DNA of 64,000 bases from Myxococcales bacterium (GCA_020633315.1 JACKDV010000005.1:186001-250000), one strand, 5' to 3'; shown: positions 8,574 through 17,071, numbered from the stretch's first letter. A program made the numbers and translations. Notes: generated by a model not told the origin, from the letters alone.

Positions 8574-9284
8574 ATGACGGACCAATCCCAACGCGGACCC
8601 ATCGAGGACCGCCCCTGGCCTCGACGACTCGAGTCGCGAGTCGTGAGCCCGGGGCCGCACCCCCTGCTCCACGGCTACGACGTCCACGGCGATCTCGCCC
8701 AGCACTACCGCTTCCCCGAGCTGGTCCTCACGGCCCTGCGCGGCGAGGCGCCGACCCGGGCCGAGGGCGAGCTGTACGACGCGGTGCTCAGCTTCTGGTG
8801 CCCCATCGGGGCCGCTCACGCCCCCGTCCATGCCGTGGTGCTGGCGCGGACCTGCGGCGCTCGGGACACCTCCGTGCTCGCCGTGGGAGCAGCACCGCTC
8901 GCCGGACAGGCGTCGCAGATCATCGAGGACCACGAGGCGCTCTTGAGCTGGCTCTCGGATCCCTCCGCGCCCTTCCCCGAGGCGCTCCGAGGCCCGCCGC
9001 AGCCGGAGCGCGAGGCCGTGCGCTCGTTCGCACGACGGGTGGAGCCCACGGGCATCCCCGTGCCCGCGCTGGAGCACGACCCCACGCTCCCCGCGGCCTT
9101 GCTCGCCGGGGCCTGGGCATGCGGCCTACGGAGCCGCACCCAGCTCGCCGCGACGATCGTGAGCGCTCGGTACCCGCTGATGCTCTCGGCCGCCGTGCAC
9201 GAGCCCGAGGGCGCCTTTCGAGGCTATCCCATCGACCTCCCCCACTTCGACTACCACCCTCCGGAGGACGGTGAGTCCCCGTGA
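8574..9284 (+). CDS. Short citrate-synthase-fold protein, catalytic residues not conserved
   Basis: This 236-residue protein resembles short citrate synthase/citryl-CoA lyase proteins by eye. HGYDVHGDLAQHYRFPELVLTALRGEAPT corresponds to the family's RGYD..DL..F.E..YL...GE.PT. GAAHAPVHAVVLART corresponds to DHG.TPPSA.AAR. PLAGQASQIIEDHEALL corresponds to the HGGA-containing stretch, here without its His. The C-terminal IPVPALEHDPTLPAALLAGAWACGL corresponds to the LP.N..LA.AA.....G helix. The segment that should hold the second catalytic His (GHP) seems deleted. It probably does not catalyse citrate formation and may be a CoA-ligand-binding or regulatory subunit. It starts 3 nt after the ThDP enzyme gene and its stop overlaps the next start (GTGA), suggesting translational coupling. 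The fold assignment is my alignment by eye and needs a profile search. Confidence 0.6.
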   Translation: MTDQSQRGPIEDRPWPRRLESRVVSPGPHPLLHGYDVHGDLAQHYRFPELVLTALRGEAPTRAEGELYDAVLSFWCPIGAAHAPVHAVVLARTCGARDTSVLAVGAAPLAGQASQIIEDHEALLSWLSDPSAPFPEALRGPPQPEREAVRSFARRVEPTGIPVPALEHDPTLPAALLAGAWACGLRSRTQLAATIVSARYPLMLSAAVHEPEGAFRGYPIDLPHFDYHPPEDGESP

Positions 9285-10126
9285 CGGAGGATCGCCTCTC
9301 CCTCCCCACCTCGGTCGGCCAGGCGATCTGGGGAGACAACCTGTACCGCGGCCATGCGGTGCTCGGCGAGCTCGCGGGCAACGACGGGTACTGGAGCGCG
9401 GTGTCCCTCGCCCTGGGTGGGCCGCGGCTCGGGCCCGACGACGCGGCGGCCCTCGACGACATCACCATCTGCGCGCTGGCGGCCGATCCCCGGATCTGGC
9501 CCCTCAAGGCCGCTCGAGTGGGCTCGGCCTACGGCAACCCGGTCGCCGGCCTCTGCACGGGTCAGCTCGCCGTCGACCAGGCGAGGATCGGGCCCGCGAC
9601 GGTGGGAGGGTCAGCCGCCCTCCTCCACGAGCTCCGCCGCACGACGCCCCCCCTCGGCACGCAGACCATCGACGGTCGGCTCGACGCATGGATCAGCGAG
9701 GGTCGGCGGCTCCCGGGACTGGGGGTTCCCTTCCGACCCGAGGACGAGCGACTCGAGGCGCTCCGACGCTGCATGAGGGCTCGAGGGCGCCTGACCCGTC
9801 CCCACTGGATCCTCATGGAGGCCATCAATCGGCACACCACGTCGGCGCATCGGCTCCCGGCCAACGTCGCGCTGGCCATCGCTGCCGTCGCGCTCGACAT
9901 CGGCTTCACCGTGGAGCAGATCAGCGCGCTGCCCCCCGCCTTCTTGCTGCCAGGATTCCTCGCCAATGCCTTCGAGGGCGCCCAGCAGCGCCCCGCGGTG
10001 CTGCAGCGGCTGCCCGATGCCGCGGTCGAGTACGTGGGACACCCTCCCCGCCGAAGCCCGCGTGCGCTGGAGCAGGACGGGCCCGCCGAGGACGGGCGCC
10101 CCGCGTCGCCGGACCGCGAGCGGTGA
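9281..10126 (+). CDS. Second citrate-synthase-fold protein, catalytic His replaced
   Basis: This 281-residue protein uses a GTG start overlapping the previous stop. It shows citrate-synthase-like landmarks in order: ADPRIWPLKAARVGSAYGNPVAGLCTG (about 68-94); a helix GPATVGGSAALLHELR at the place of the HGGA...ML element, with no His; RLPGLGVPFRPEDER at the place of PG.GHP.....DPR, with Val near residue 149 where the catalytic His belongs; and LPANVALAIAAVALDIGF, matching the LP.N.....A....LG C-terminal helix. Together with the 8574 protein it looks like a paralogous pair of pseudo-enzymes. A heterodimer is plausible because citrate synthases are obligate dimers sharing active sites; this is inference. 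The C-terminal ~30 residues are polar and low-complexity. A strong hairpin overlaps the stop codon. Confidence 0.6.
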   Translation: MTEDRLSLPTSVGQAIWGDNLYRGHAVLGELAGNDGYWSAVSLALGGPRLGPDDAAALDDITICALAADPRIWPLKAARVGSAYGNPVAGLCTGQLAVDQARIGPATVGGSAALLHELRRTTPPLGTQTIDGRLDAWISEGRRLPGLGVPFRPEDERLEALRRCMRARGRLTRPHWILMEAINRHTTSAHRLPANVALAIAAVALDIGFTVEQISALPPAFLLPGFLANAFEGAQQRPAVLQRLPDAAVEYVGHPPRRSPRALEQDGPAEDGRPASPDRER

Positions 10127-10147
10127 CGGCTCGCACCGTCACCGCTC
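10118..10147. terminator. Perfect 12-bp hairpin between convergent genes
   Basis: GAGCGGTGACGG (10118-10129) and CCGTCACCGCTC (10136-10147) are perfect inverted repeats around a 6-nt loop. The left arm contains the TGA stop (10124-10126) of the citrate-synthase-like gene; clpV ends on the other strand at 10157. It probably works as a bidirectional terminator. No U-tract is present, as is common in very GC-rich genomes. Confidence 0.6.
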
Positions 10148-10156
10148 CCGCGCTGC

Positions 10157-12895
10157 TCAGCCCTCGGCGCCGCCGTCGTCCGGCGTGAGCTCGGGCGGCG
10201 GCGTCGGCTCGTCGCCGCTCGACTGGCTCACCTCGGCCTGGGCCGGCGAGCTCGCCCCACCACCGCCGAGATCGTCCTCGAAGTCGAAGTCCCACTGGCC
10301 GCCGAAGTCCAGGCCGATGGTCAGCTTCTTGGGCAGGTCGCCCTGCGCCATGCGCTCGAGCAGGGCCCGCGCGAGCACGGGCATCAGCGAGCCCCGCAGG
10401 GCGTGGTCGAGCGCGCGGGCGCCGGTCTCCGACTCGGTGCAGCGCTTGACCATCTCCTGGATGAGCGAGTCGGCGAAGATGGTCTGCATGCCATGGGCCT
10501 CCTCGAGGCGCCGGCTCAGGCTGCGGAGCTTGAGCTTGGCGATCTCGGTGAGGATGGTCGGATCCATCGGGTGATAGGGCACGATGGACATGCGAGCGAG
10601 CAGCGCGGGCTTGAAGTGCTTGCTCAGGGTGGGCCGCACCGCCGCCACCACGTCGTCCATGGTCGGCATGTTGCCGCTCTCGTGCAGGCTCATGATGACG
10701 TCGGTGGCCAGGTTGCTGGTGAGGATGATGACGGTGTTGCGGAAGTTGATCACCCGCCCCTCACCGTCGCTGAGCATGCCCTTGTCGAAGACCTGGTAGA
10801 ACAGGTTCATCACCTCGAGGTCGGCCTTCTCGCACTCGTCGAGCAGCACCACCGAGTAGGGACGCTGGCGCACCGCCTCGGTGAGCACGCCGCCCTCGCC
10901 GTAGCCCACGTAGCCGGGAGGCGAGCCGATGAGCCGGGAGACGGTGTGCTTCTCCTGGAACTCGCTCATGTTGATCGTGACCATCGAGCGCTCGCCGCCG
11001 TAGAGCAGGTCGGCGAGCGCGAGCGCGGTCTCGGTCTTGCCCACGCCGCTGGGGCCCACGAAGAGCATCACGCCGATCGGCGTGTTGGGGGCCTGCACCC
11101 CGGCCCGCGACATGCGGATGGAGGTGGCCACGGCCGCGAGCGCGTGGTCCTGGCCCTTGATCCGCTCGAGCAGGTGCTTCTCGAGGTTGAGCATGATCTC
11201 GAGGGAGCTCGAGCGCATCTTGCCCACGGGGATGCCGGTCCAGTCGGCCACCACCTGAGCCACCGAGTCGCGGTCGACCTCGGCGTGCACCAGCGGATCC
11301 TCGCCCTGGGCCGCCTGCAGCTTGGCCCGCGCGGCCTTCACCACCTCGGCCTGCTTGGCCCGCGCCTCCTCGCCCTCGGTCTCGCGCAGCTTCTCGGTGG
11401 CCACGCGCAGCTCGGCGATGGCCTCCTTCTCGGCCGTGAGCTTGACCTGGAGCTGCTCGATCTCCGTGGAGAGCTCGGCGATGCGGGCCCGCAGGGCCTC
11501 CACCCGCGCCTTGGACTCGTCGTCGCCCGCGGCGTCCTCGATGTCGCGCACCCGGGCGTCGAGCTCGCGCTGCAGGCCGGCCTGCTCGCTCTGCAGGGCC
11601 ACCAGCGCCGGCGGCGGAGCGTCCTGCTCGATGCGCACCCGCGCGGCGGAGGTGTCGATGAGGTCGACCGCCTTGTCGGGCAGCAGGCGGCCGGAGATGT
11701 AGCGATCCGACAGCTCCACCGCGGCCTCGACCGCCTCGTCGCGGATGGTGACGTTGTGGGCGTTCTCGTAGGTGGGCCGGATGCCGCGCAGCATGATCGT
11801 GGCGTCGACCACGTTGGGCTCGCCGCAGTTGACCGGCTGGAAGCGGCGCTCGAGCGCCGCGTCCTTCTCGAAGTACTTCTTGTACTCGGACCAGGTGGTG
11901 GCCGCGATGGTGCGGAACTCACCGCGGGCCAGCGCCGGCTTGAGCAGGTTGGGGATGTCGTTGTCCCCGCCGCCGCCGCCCACGAGGGTGTGGGCCTCGT
12001 CGATGAACACGATGATGGGGGTGGGCGAGCCCTTGACCTCGGCGATCACCCGCTTGAGGCGGTTCTCCATCTCGCCGCGCACGCCGGCGCCGGCCTTGAG
12101 CAGGCCCATGTCGAGGGTGAGCAGCTCCACCTGCTGCAGCTCGGCCGGGACCTCCTTGCGCACGATGGCGCGGGCCAGGCCCTCGGCGAGCGCGGTCTTG
12201 CCGGTGCCGGGGTCGCCCACGATGATGGGGTTGTTCTTGCGGCGCCGCGCGAGGATGTCGATGATCTGCCGCAGCTCGCGGTCGCGCCCGAAGATCGGAT
12301 CGATCTCGCCCTTCTTGGCCTTCTCGGTCAGCGAGATGGTGAAGCGATCGAGGGCCTCGCGACCGGGGGTGGCCTGCACGGTGGCGCCGGCCTGCCCGGG
12401 CTCGACCGCGGGAGCCATCTCCACCGACTCCCGCGAGGCGGCGATCATGGCGTCGTAGCTCTTCTTGTACTCGTCGACGTCGATCTCGTCGAGGATGGGG
12501 AAGGTCTCGGCCGAGTAGCGACCGGGGCGCTCGAGGAACTGCAGCAGCAGCGCCGCGCCGCGCATCATGGTGGCGCCGCGCTCGAGCGAGGCGGCCACCC
12601 AGGTGTCCTCGAGCCAGTTGAAGAGGGTCTCGGAGAACACGGGGCGCCCCGCGTTGCCGGTGCGCAGGGCCTGCAGGCTGCGCTCCACCTGGGAGGCGAG
12701 CTTGAGCCGGTCCTTGCGGAAGAAGTGCATCACATGCCCCACGTCGCCGTCCTCGAGCTCGACCAGGCCGAGCAGCATGTGCTCGACGGTGATCTCGTAG
12801 TAGCGACCCGCGGCGGCCCGTTCGACGACGGACTCGAGGATCTTGGTGCAGGTGGGGTTGAGGCGGCGGACGAGGGAGCGAGGATCGGCGCGCAT
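10157..12895 (-). CDS. tssH: T6SS sheath-disassembly ATPase TssH (ClpV)
   Basis: This 912-residue class-B AAA+ protein has an N-terminal ClpV-type helical domain (ITVEHMLLGLVELEDGDVGHVMHFF). Its first AAA module has Walker A GDPGTGKT (about 224-231) and IFIDEAH-like Walker B VFIDEAHTLVGG. A coiled-coil middle domain (about 420-530) follows. The second AAA module has Walker A GPSGVGKT (about 613) and LLDECEKAD. ClpV extracts contracted TssB/C sheath so subunits can be reused. Length and order match ClpV rather than ClpB, and its place after tssG in the leftward tss operon supports this. The C-terminal 40 residues are a Ser/Pro/Asp-rich tail beyond the usual end. The ATG at 12895 has GAGG just upstream. 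It is probably transcribed with tssG (72-bp gap). Confidence 0.96.
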   Translation of the reverse strand: MRADPRSLVRRLNPTCTKILESVVERAAAGRYYEITVEHMLLGLVELEDGDVGHVMHFFRKDRLKLASQVERSLQALRTGNAGRPVFSETLFNWLEDTWVAASLERGATMMRGAALLLQFLERPGRYSAETFPILDEIDVDEYKKSYDAMIAASRESVEMAPAVEPGQAGATVQATPGREALDRFTISLTEKAKKGEIDPIFGRDRELRQIIDILARRRKNNPIIVGDPGTGKTALAEGLARAIVRKEVPAELQQVELLTLDMGLLKAGAGVRGEMENRLKRVIAEVKGSPTPIIVFIDEAHTLVGGGGGDNDIPNLLKPALARGEFRTIAATTWSEYKKYFEKDAALERRFQPVNCGEPNVVDATIMLRGIRPTYENAHNVTIRDEAVEAAVELSDRYISGRLLPDKAVDLIDTSAARVRIEQDAPPPALVALQSEQAGLQRELDARVRDIEDAAGDDESKARVEALRARIAELSTEIEQLQVKLTAEKEAIAELRVATEKLRETEGEEARAKQAEVVKAARAKLQAAQGEDPLVHAEVDRDSVAQVVADWTGIPVGKMRSSSLEIMLNLEKHLLERIKGQDHALAAVATSIRMSRAGVQAPNTPIGVMLFVGPSGVGKTETALALADLLYGGERSMVTINMSEFQEKHTVSRLIGSPPGYVGYGEGGVLTEAVRQRPYSVVLLDECEKADLEVMNLFYQVFDKGMLSDGEGRVINFRNTVIILTSNLATDVIMSLHESGNMPTMDDVVAAVRPTLSKHFKPALLARMSIVPYHPMDPTILTEIAKLKLRSLSRRLEEAHGMQTIFADSLIQEMVKRCTESETGARALDHALRGSLMPVLARALLERMAQGDLPKKLTIGLDFGGQWDFDFEDDLGGGGASSPAQAEVSQSSGDEPTPPPELTPDDGGAEG

Positions 12896-12967
12896 GAGAG
12901 GACCTCGAGAGTGTGCGTTCGCGAAGGGTGGGACGGAGGTTTGGGGTTTCGGGCGAGGTGGGTCGGA

Positions 12968-14086
12968 TCAGCGCCCGCGCGACGCCGAGGGCGCCAGGGA
13001 GCCGACTCCGACCTGCTGGGTGGAGACCTTGAGCAGGTCGCGAGGCAAGGGGACCTTGAGGTGGGTCTGGGCGCTCTGGCCTGCCCGCGACGAGAGCCAC
13101 GAGTCGAAGCCCACGCGCCCCCCTTCCTTCTTGCCCAGGTAGAAGGGGGGGCGATCGACGAGCACGAGGTCGAGCTCGTACTCGATGGGGTCGGGCGAGA
13201 GCATCCCCACCAGCTCGCAGATGGCGGGGAACATGTCGCCGTCGGAGAGGAAGCGGCGGAAGTTGTCGCGCAGCGGCCCGATGACGATCGTGGCCTTGCC
13301 CGCGCGATCGAACACCTCGATGCCCAGCACGGAGCTGATGCCGAGGTTGCTGTTCTCGCGGCCCAGCGAGATCCGCTGCTCCGGGTCGAGCACGGTCCAG
13401 TCGCCGGTGAACTGCACCACGTGCACCCCCGCGCCGTCGAGCGCCTCGGCGGTCACGTCGGCCACCGCGAGGGCGAGGGTGTGGGCCGAGCGGACCCGCG
13501 AGGACAGCAGCGCCGACAGGCGCAGCACCTGGCGGCGCGAGAGGTGACGCGGACGCCAGCGCTCGTAGGCGTCGAGCCCGGCCATCGCGAGCATCCGGCG
13601 CGACCAGGGGTCGTTGGCCCCGTGGGTGTACTCGCGCGGGAAGTCGAACTTGGTGCCCACGCGGTAGACGAGGCTGACCAGGCGGTGGTGGAAGAGGTCG
13701 AGGAAGTCGCGCTTGATCCGGGCGCCCTCGTCGTCCTGCTGGATCTCGTCGGCGATGTACAGCGGCATCGGCGAGATCGCGCCCGAGACCCCCATGAAGG
13801 AGGTGGTCACCTCGAAGCGGTGGCGCGCCGCGGACAGGCGCTGCTCGTCCGCCCGCGGGATCTCGGCCCGCTCGATCTTCACGATCTCGCCCGAGTTGAA
13901 GATGAGGTCGTGGTCGTGGCGGAAGCGGATCGCCTCGCCCGAGTAGGGACCCTCGCCGCCCACCCGCACCGCGTCGGGGGTGAGGCGCTCGAGCATGCTC
14001 ACCGAGACGAAGAAGTTGTACGCGCCCGCGCGGGCGAGCAGGCGCTCCTGCGCCGTGGGCTTGCTCGAGCCTCGCTCCCTCGACAT
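12968..14086 (-). CDS. tssG: T6SS baseplate protein TssG
   Basis: This 372-residue protein matches TssG (VasB/ImpH). After an N-terminal variable stretch it has YNFFVSVSMLERL, a beta-rich region, and the family block FMGVSGAISPMPLYIADEI followed by FLDLFHHRLVSLVYR. A central KFDFPREYTHGANDPWSRRMLAMAGL and the late GENSNLGISSVLGIEVFDRAGKATIVIGPL also fit the family. TssG with TssE, TssF and TssK forms the baseplate wedge that docks on the TssJLM membrane complex. Length is close to the usual ~330-370. It lies 10 bp downstream of tssF, consistent with co-translation in the wedge subcomplex. Confidence 0.94.
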   Translation of the reverse strand: MSRERGSSKPTAQERLLARAGAYNFFVSVSMLERLTPDAVRVGGEGPYSGEAIRFRHDHDLIFNSGEIVKIERAEIPRADEQRLSAARHRFEVTTSFMGVSGAISPMPLYIADEIQQDDEGARIKRDFLDLFHHRLVSLVYRVGTKFDFPREYTHGANDPWSRRMLAMAGLDAYERWRPRHLSRRQVLRLSALLSSRVRSAHTLALAVADVTAEALDGAGVHVVQFTGDWTVLDPEQRISLGRENSNLGISSVLGIEVFDRAGKATIVIGPLRDNFRRFLSDGDMFPAICELVGMLSPDPIEYELDLVLVDRPPFYLGKKEGGRVGFDSWLSSRAGQSAQTHLKVPLPRDLLKVSTQQVGVGSLAPSASRGR

Positions 14087-14096
14087 CGCCCCTACC

Positions 14097-15839
14097 CTAG
14101 AGGATCCGCTGCCGCCCGCTGCGGGCCTGCCAGCGGAACATGGTCTTGGAGGGGTGCAGCCGCACCCGCAGCTCGTTGAAGGAATTGAGCGAGGCGTGGC
14201 TGGCGAACAGCTCGTCGAGCACGCAGCCGAGCAGGAACGCCTCGCCCACGGTGCCCAGCCGTGCCTCGTCGAGCTCGATGAGGGTCTGCACGCCTCGCAC
14301 CGGCGCCCCCTGCATCATGCGGGTGACGGGGGTGGAATCGACGCTGCGGATCGACTCGATCTTGAGCTCGTTGGCCCGCCCCACCACGGGGCTCGCCGTC
14401 TTCTGGAAGTTGTAGAGCGCGAGCAGGGACTTGAGGGTGTCGGCGTCGGCGATGCTCTGGCGGTTGATGGCCAGGTGCGACAGCAGCCGCCAGTGCAGCT
14501 CGGAGCCCAGGGGCGGGCGCACCGGCGTGGTCACGGGCGAGATGTTCTTGAAGGGCGCCGCGCTCGAGGTGCCGCGGGGCGTGCTCGAGATCTCGCCGAG
14601 CTGCAGCTCGGCGGGCAGCGAGCGGTTGGTGCAGCGCACGTCGATCGACAGCGTCTCCTCCACCTCGGAGGGCGCCACGTCGCGGGGGGTGACCACCGAC
14701 AGGTACATGTCCACGCCGTCGTCGATGGGCGAGGGCGTGGGCCGCAGGGTGTAGTAGGCGGGGTCCTTGGCGTCCTTGGCCCCGTGGGCAAAGCCGAAGA
14801 AGGGCTCGTAGCGCCGGCGCTGCGACTGCCCCTGGCGGATCCCGAGCACCTCGAGCACCTCGTAGATCTCCATGTGCTTGGGGTTGATCCCCGCGGCGCG
14901 CAGCAGGTGCTCGTAGACCAGCGGATCGAGCTTGAGCGGGTCGGCCGAGACCTCGAACAGGTTGATCACCGGCGTGCAGTAGAGCCGGAAGTTGTCGGCC
15001 GAGATGCGCCCCTCGAGCGCCGGCGGGCGCTCGAACACGAAGCGCAGCTCCACCGTGTCGTCCTCGAGCTCGCCCATCTTGTGGAGGTCGAGCACGTCGA
15101 GGAACATGAGCTTGGCGGGGAGGGTGAAGTACTCCTGCAGGTAGCGGTAGCCGGGCGACGAGAACGCGGGCCACGGCAGCAGGGCCTCCTCGTCGGACCA
15201 GCCCGCGGGGTGCACCACGCCGCGGCCGAGCGAGACCTGCTTGCCGGCGCTGCGGACCTCCACGTCGATGAGGTAGCGGCACATCCACAGGTAGAGGGTG
15301 GCGCACAGCGACATGTCCCCGTGCAGCAGGAAGCGCAGGCCCTCGCGTCGCATCACCAGCGGGCGCCCGGCCTCGGTGGTCTCGAGGGTCAGGCGGATCA
15401 CCGGCTTGGAGGCGGAGGTCTCGTCGAGCTGCACGCCGCCGACCTGCAGCGGCAGCAGCTCCACGTCCTGCGTGGTGTGGAACAGGCACGGCGTGCCCTG
15501 CATGGGCGCGCTGGAGACCTTGGCCCCGCGCTCCACCGGCTGCACGCCTCGCAGCGCCTTGAGCGAGGGGCTGTACTGGATGATGGAGGTCGCGGGGATC
15601 GGGCGCAGGAAGTGGGGCAGCAGCAGGTCGGTGATGCCCTGCACGATCTGCGGGACCGCGTCGTCGACCTTCTCGCGGATCCTCGCGGTGAGGAACGCGA
15701 AGCCCTCGAGCAGGCGCTCGACGTCGGGGTCGCTGCCGCGCTCGGCGAGCAGGCCAGCCGTGGATGGATGCACCAGGGCGAACTCGCGGCCCATCTCGCG
15801 GAGGTAGGCCAGCTCGCTCTCGTAGTACTTGGCGCCCAC
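14097..15839 (-). CDS. tssF: T6SS baseplate protein TssF
   Basis: This 580-residue protein starts at GTG and opens with the TssF (VasA/ImpG) signature: KYYESELAYLREMGREFALVHPSTAGLLAERGSDPDVERLLEGFAFLTARIREKVDD, then QGITDLLLPHFLRPIPATSIIQYSP. Later hallmarks include GFAHGAKDAKDPAYYTLRP and the C-terminal RMMQGAPVRGVQTLIELDEARLG..GEAFLLGCVLDELFASHASLNSFNEL. It is the largest baseplate wedge subunit and acts in the cytoplasm at the inner membrane. It sits 7 bp after tssE and 10 bp before tssG. Nothing is truncated. Confidence 0.95.
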   Translation of the reverse strand: MGAKYYESELAYLREMGREFALVHPSTAGLLAERGSDPDVERLLEGFAFLTARIREKVDDAVPQIVQGITDLLLPHFLRPIPATSIIQYSPSLKALRGVQPVERGAKVSSAPMQGTPCLFHTTQDVELLPLQVGGVQLDETSASKPVIRLTLETTEAGRPLVMRREGLRFLLHGDMSLCATLYLWMCRYLIDVEVRSAGKQVSLGRGVVHPAGWSDEEALLPWPAFSSPGYRYLQEYFTLPAKLMFLDVLDLHKMGELEDDTVELRFVFERPPALEGRISADNFRLYCTPVINLFEVSADPLKLDPLVYEHLLRAAGINPKHMEIYEVLEVLGIRQGQSQRRRYEPFFGFAHGAKDAKDPAYYTLRPTPSPIDDGVDMYLSVVTPRDVAPSEVEETLSIDVRCTNRSLPAELQLGEISSTPRGTSSAAPFKNISPVTTPVRPPLGSELHWRLLSHLAINRQSIADADTLKSLLALYNFQKTASPVVGRANELKIESIRSVDSTPVTRMMQGAPVRGVQTLIELDEARLGTVGEAFLLGCVLDELFASHASLNSFNELRVRLHPSKTMFRWQARSGRQRIL

Positions 15840-15846
15840 GGGGCCG

Positions 15847-16233
15847 CTACTCTACCTTGACTCGGCCTCCCTGGGACATCTCGGTTCGAACCCGGACGAG
15901 GCCCTTGCGCTTGTCACCCATCATGCGCGCGGAGACCTCGAAGGCGATCGCGAGAGGATCGTTGCTGGCGACCACCCGCACCCTCACGTTCTTGAGGCGC
16001 GGCTCGTACTCCGAGATGGTGTTGCGGATGCTCCGTTGAATGACCTGAGCGGCCGCGGGGAACTGATGAACGAGGTCGACGAAGTCCACCACCCCGAATT
16101 CTCGGGCGCACATCGAGTCTCCCAGGCGAGTATTGAGAATCGCCCGGAGGTTCCCGATGATGGAGTGGACCTCGTCGACCGGTCGAGACGGGTCGGCCGA
16201 GGCGAGGCGGGACAGTAGCCCTCGCGCCGCCAT
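15847..16233 (-). CDS. tssE: T6SS baseplate gp25-like protein TssE
   Basis: This 128-residue protein has a gpW/gp25-like lysozyme-related fold without lysozyme catalytic residues. It shows VHSIIGNLRAILNTRLGDS, EFGVVDFVDLV, IQRSIRNTISEYEPRLKNVRVRV and a final beta hairpin. TssE nucleates sheath polymerisation on the baseplate. The EYEPRL motif is the family's conserved segment that contacts the sheath. It lies between hcp (16 bp upstream) and tssF (7 bp downstream). Confidence 0.93.
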   Translation of the reverse strand: MAARGLLSRLASADPSRPVDEVHSIIGNLRAILNTRLGDSMCAREFGVVDFVDLVHQFPAAAQVIQRSIRNTISEYEPRLKNVRVRVVASNDPLAIAFEVSARMMGDKRKGLVRVRTEMSQGGRVKVE

Positions 16234-16249
16234 TCAGCCCTCCCTGGGC

Positions 16250-16741
16250 CTACTGGCCCTCACGCCAGCTGGTGTAGTGGCTGGCGCCCGTCGGCTCGAA
16301 GGTCCACGTGATGTGGTGGAACACGATGCCGACCTCCTCGGTGGGAGGCTCGGTGGCGCTGGCCGGGTCGATGGTGTCCGGGCTGACGCGACGCAGGTGG
16401 GACAGACGCCCCTCGCCGAACTCGACGGTGAAGAAGTGCTCGGTGGTGCCGTCACCGGCCGGGTTGGGCCGGAAGAACTTGAACACGCCCTCGACCACCT
16501 CGTTCTCGCAGAGCGAGCGAGCCAGCAGCGGCGAGGACTTGTCGATGCGCTTGCGGAAGACCAGGGGCTCGAAGGTCCGACGACCGGTGGCCAAGCCCGA
16601 GCTCTTCTCGCGAGCGGTACGAACCGAGTCGACGAACGAGAGGCACTCGATCGAGTTCTCTCGCCCAAGGCTCGTCTGGGTCGACTCGCCTTGGATGTCT
16701 TCTCCGTTCGACTTGAGATACAGATGTACGGTTTCCGCCAT
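16250..16741 (-). CDS. hcp: T6SS tube protein Hcp (TssD)
   Basis: This 163-residue protein belongs to the Hcp family: VHLYLKSNGEDIQGESTQTSLGRENSIECLSF at the start, GRRTFEPLVFRKRIDKSSPLLARSLCENEVVEGVFKFFRP in the middle, and a C-terminal IVFHHITWTFEPTGASHYTSW. Hcp hexamers stack as the secreted inner tube and can carry small effectors in their lumen. The ATG at 16741 was chosen because the Hcp fold starts immediately; an upstream in-frame ATG at 16801 would add 20 unrelated residues. It is the first gene of the leftward unit hcp-tssE-tssF-tssG-tssH. A candidate extended -10 ends 6 nt before the ATG, so the transcript may be almost leaderless. Confidence 0.93.
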   Translation of the reverse strand: MAETVHLYLKSNGEDIQGESTQTSLGRENSIECLSFVDSVRTAREKSSGLATGRRTFEPLVFRKRIDKSSPLLARSLCENEVVEGVFKFFRPNPAGDGTTEHFFTVEFGEGRLSHLRRVSPDTIDPASATEPPTEEVGIVFHHITWTFEPTGASHYTSWREGQ

Positions 16742-16747
16742 GGTCGG

Positions 16748-16756
16748 ACCGTAGCA
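16748..16756 (-). promoter_or_regulatory. Candidate extended -10 element of hcp
   Basis: On the minus strand this reads TGCTACGGT (TGn plus hexamer TACGGT), ending 6 nt before the hcp ATG. The geometry matches other TGnTA elements found close to starts in this window. Not supported by a -35. Confidence 0.35.
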
Positions 16757-16782
16757 GCGCGGTGTGGGGCCGGCAACCACTC

Positions 16783-16818
16783 TTTCGTGGTTTAAGCTCA
16801 TGGTTTCGTCGGTTTAAG
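16783..16818 (+). repeat. Tandem direct repeat in the hcp / FHA-CpaF divergent region
   Basis: TTTCGT-GGTTTAAG (16783-16796) is repeated as TTTCGTC-GGTTTAAG (16804-16818), with the GGTTTAAG cores 22 bp apart, about two helical turns. These are the most AT-rich bases of the 330-bp divergent region 16742-17071, whose remaining part toward the FHA gene holds no convincing ORF or hairpin. Same-face spacing suggests binding of a dimeric or tandem regulator controlling hcp and/or the rightward tss operon. Confidence 0.5.
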
Positions 16819-17071
16819 TGGTGGCTACTGTTGCTGCCAGCGTCCCCTCCGTTCCGCTCGTGCCAAGGTGGGGTCACGACGGGACGGGTGGTCTCCAGTT
16901 GCCACCGACGGGCCGCATTGCAAAGGAGCACCCGCGACTGCGCGCGTGCGAGTGTCGACGCCCGGAGATCGCGCGTGCGCGATCGGGCGCGCGGATGGAC
17001 CCGCTGGAGCCGCTCCGGGAAAACACTTGGAGGACGGAAGGCCCCCGGGTCATCCTCGCGAGGCGCCGGTC

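Noticed and set aside
5139..9077. Minus-strand open frame of about 1300 codons opposite the sensor kinase/ThDP/CS-like genes
   Set aside because: Arises from GC-rich third positions of real genes on the plus strand; translation is Arg/Gly/His-rich with no domain, and the plus-strand genes have clear motifs.
16811..16835. Possible sigma-54 promoter near TGGTGGCTACTGTTGC in the hcp divergent region
   Set aside because: Spacing between TGGC/TGGT and TTGC is 9 or 12 instead of 11 and does not fit GG-N10-GC.
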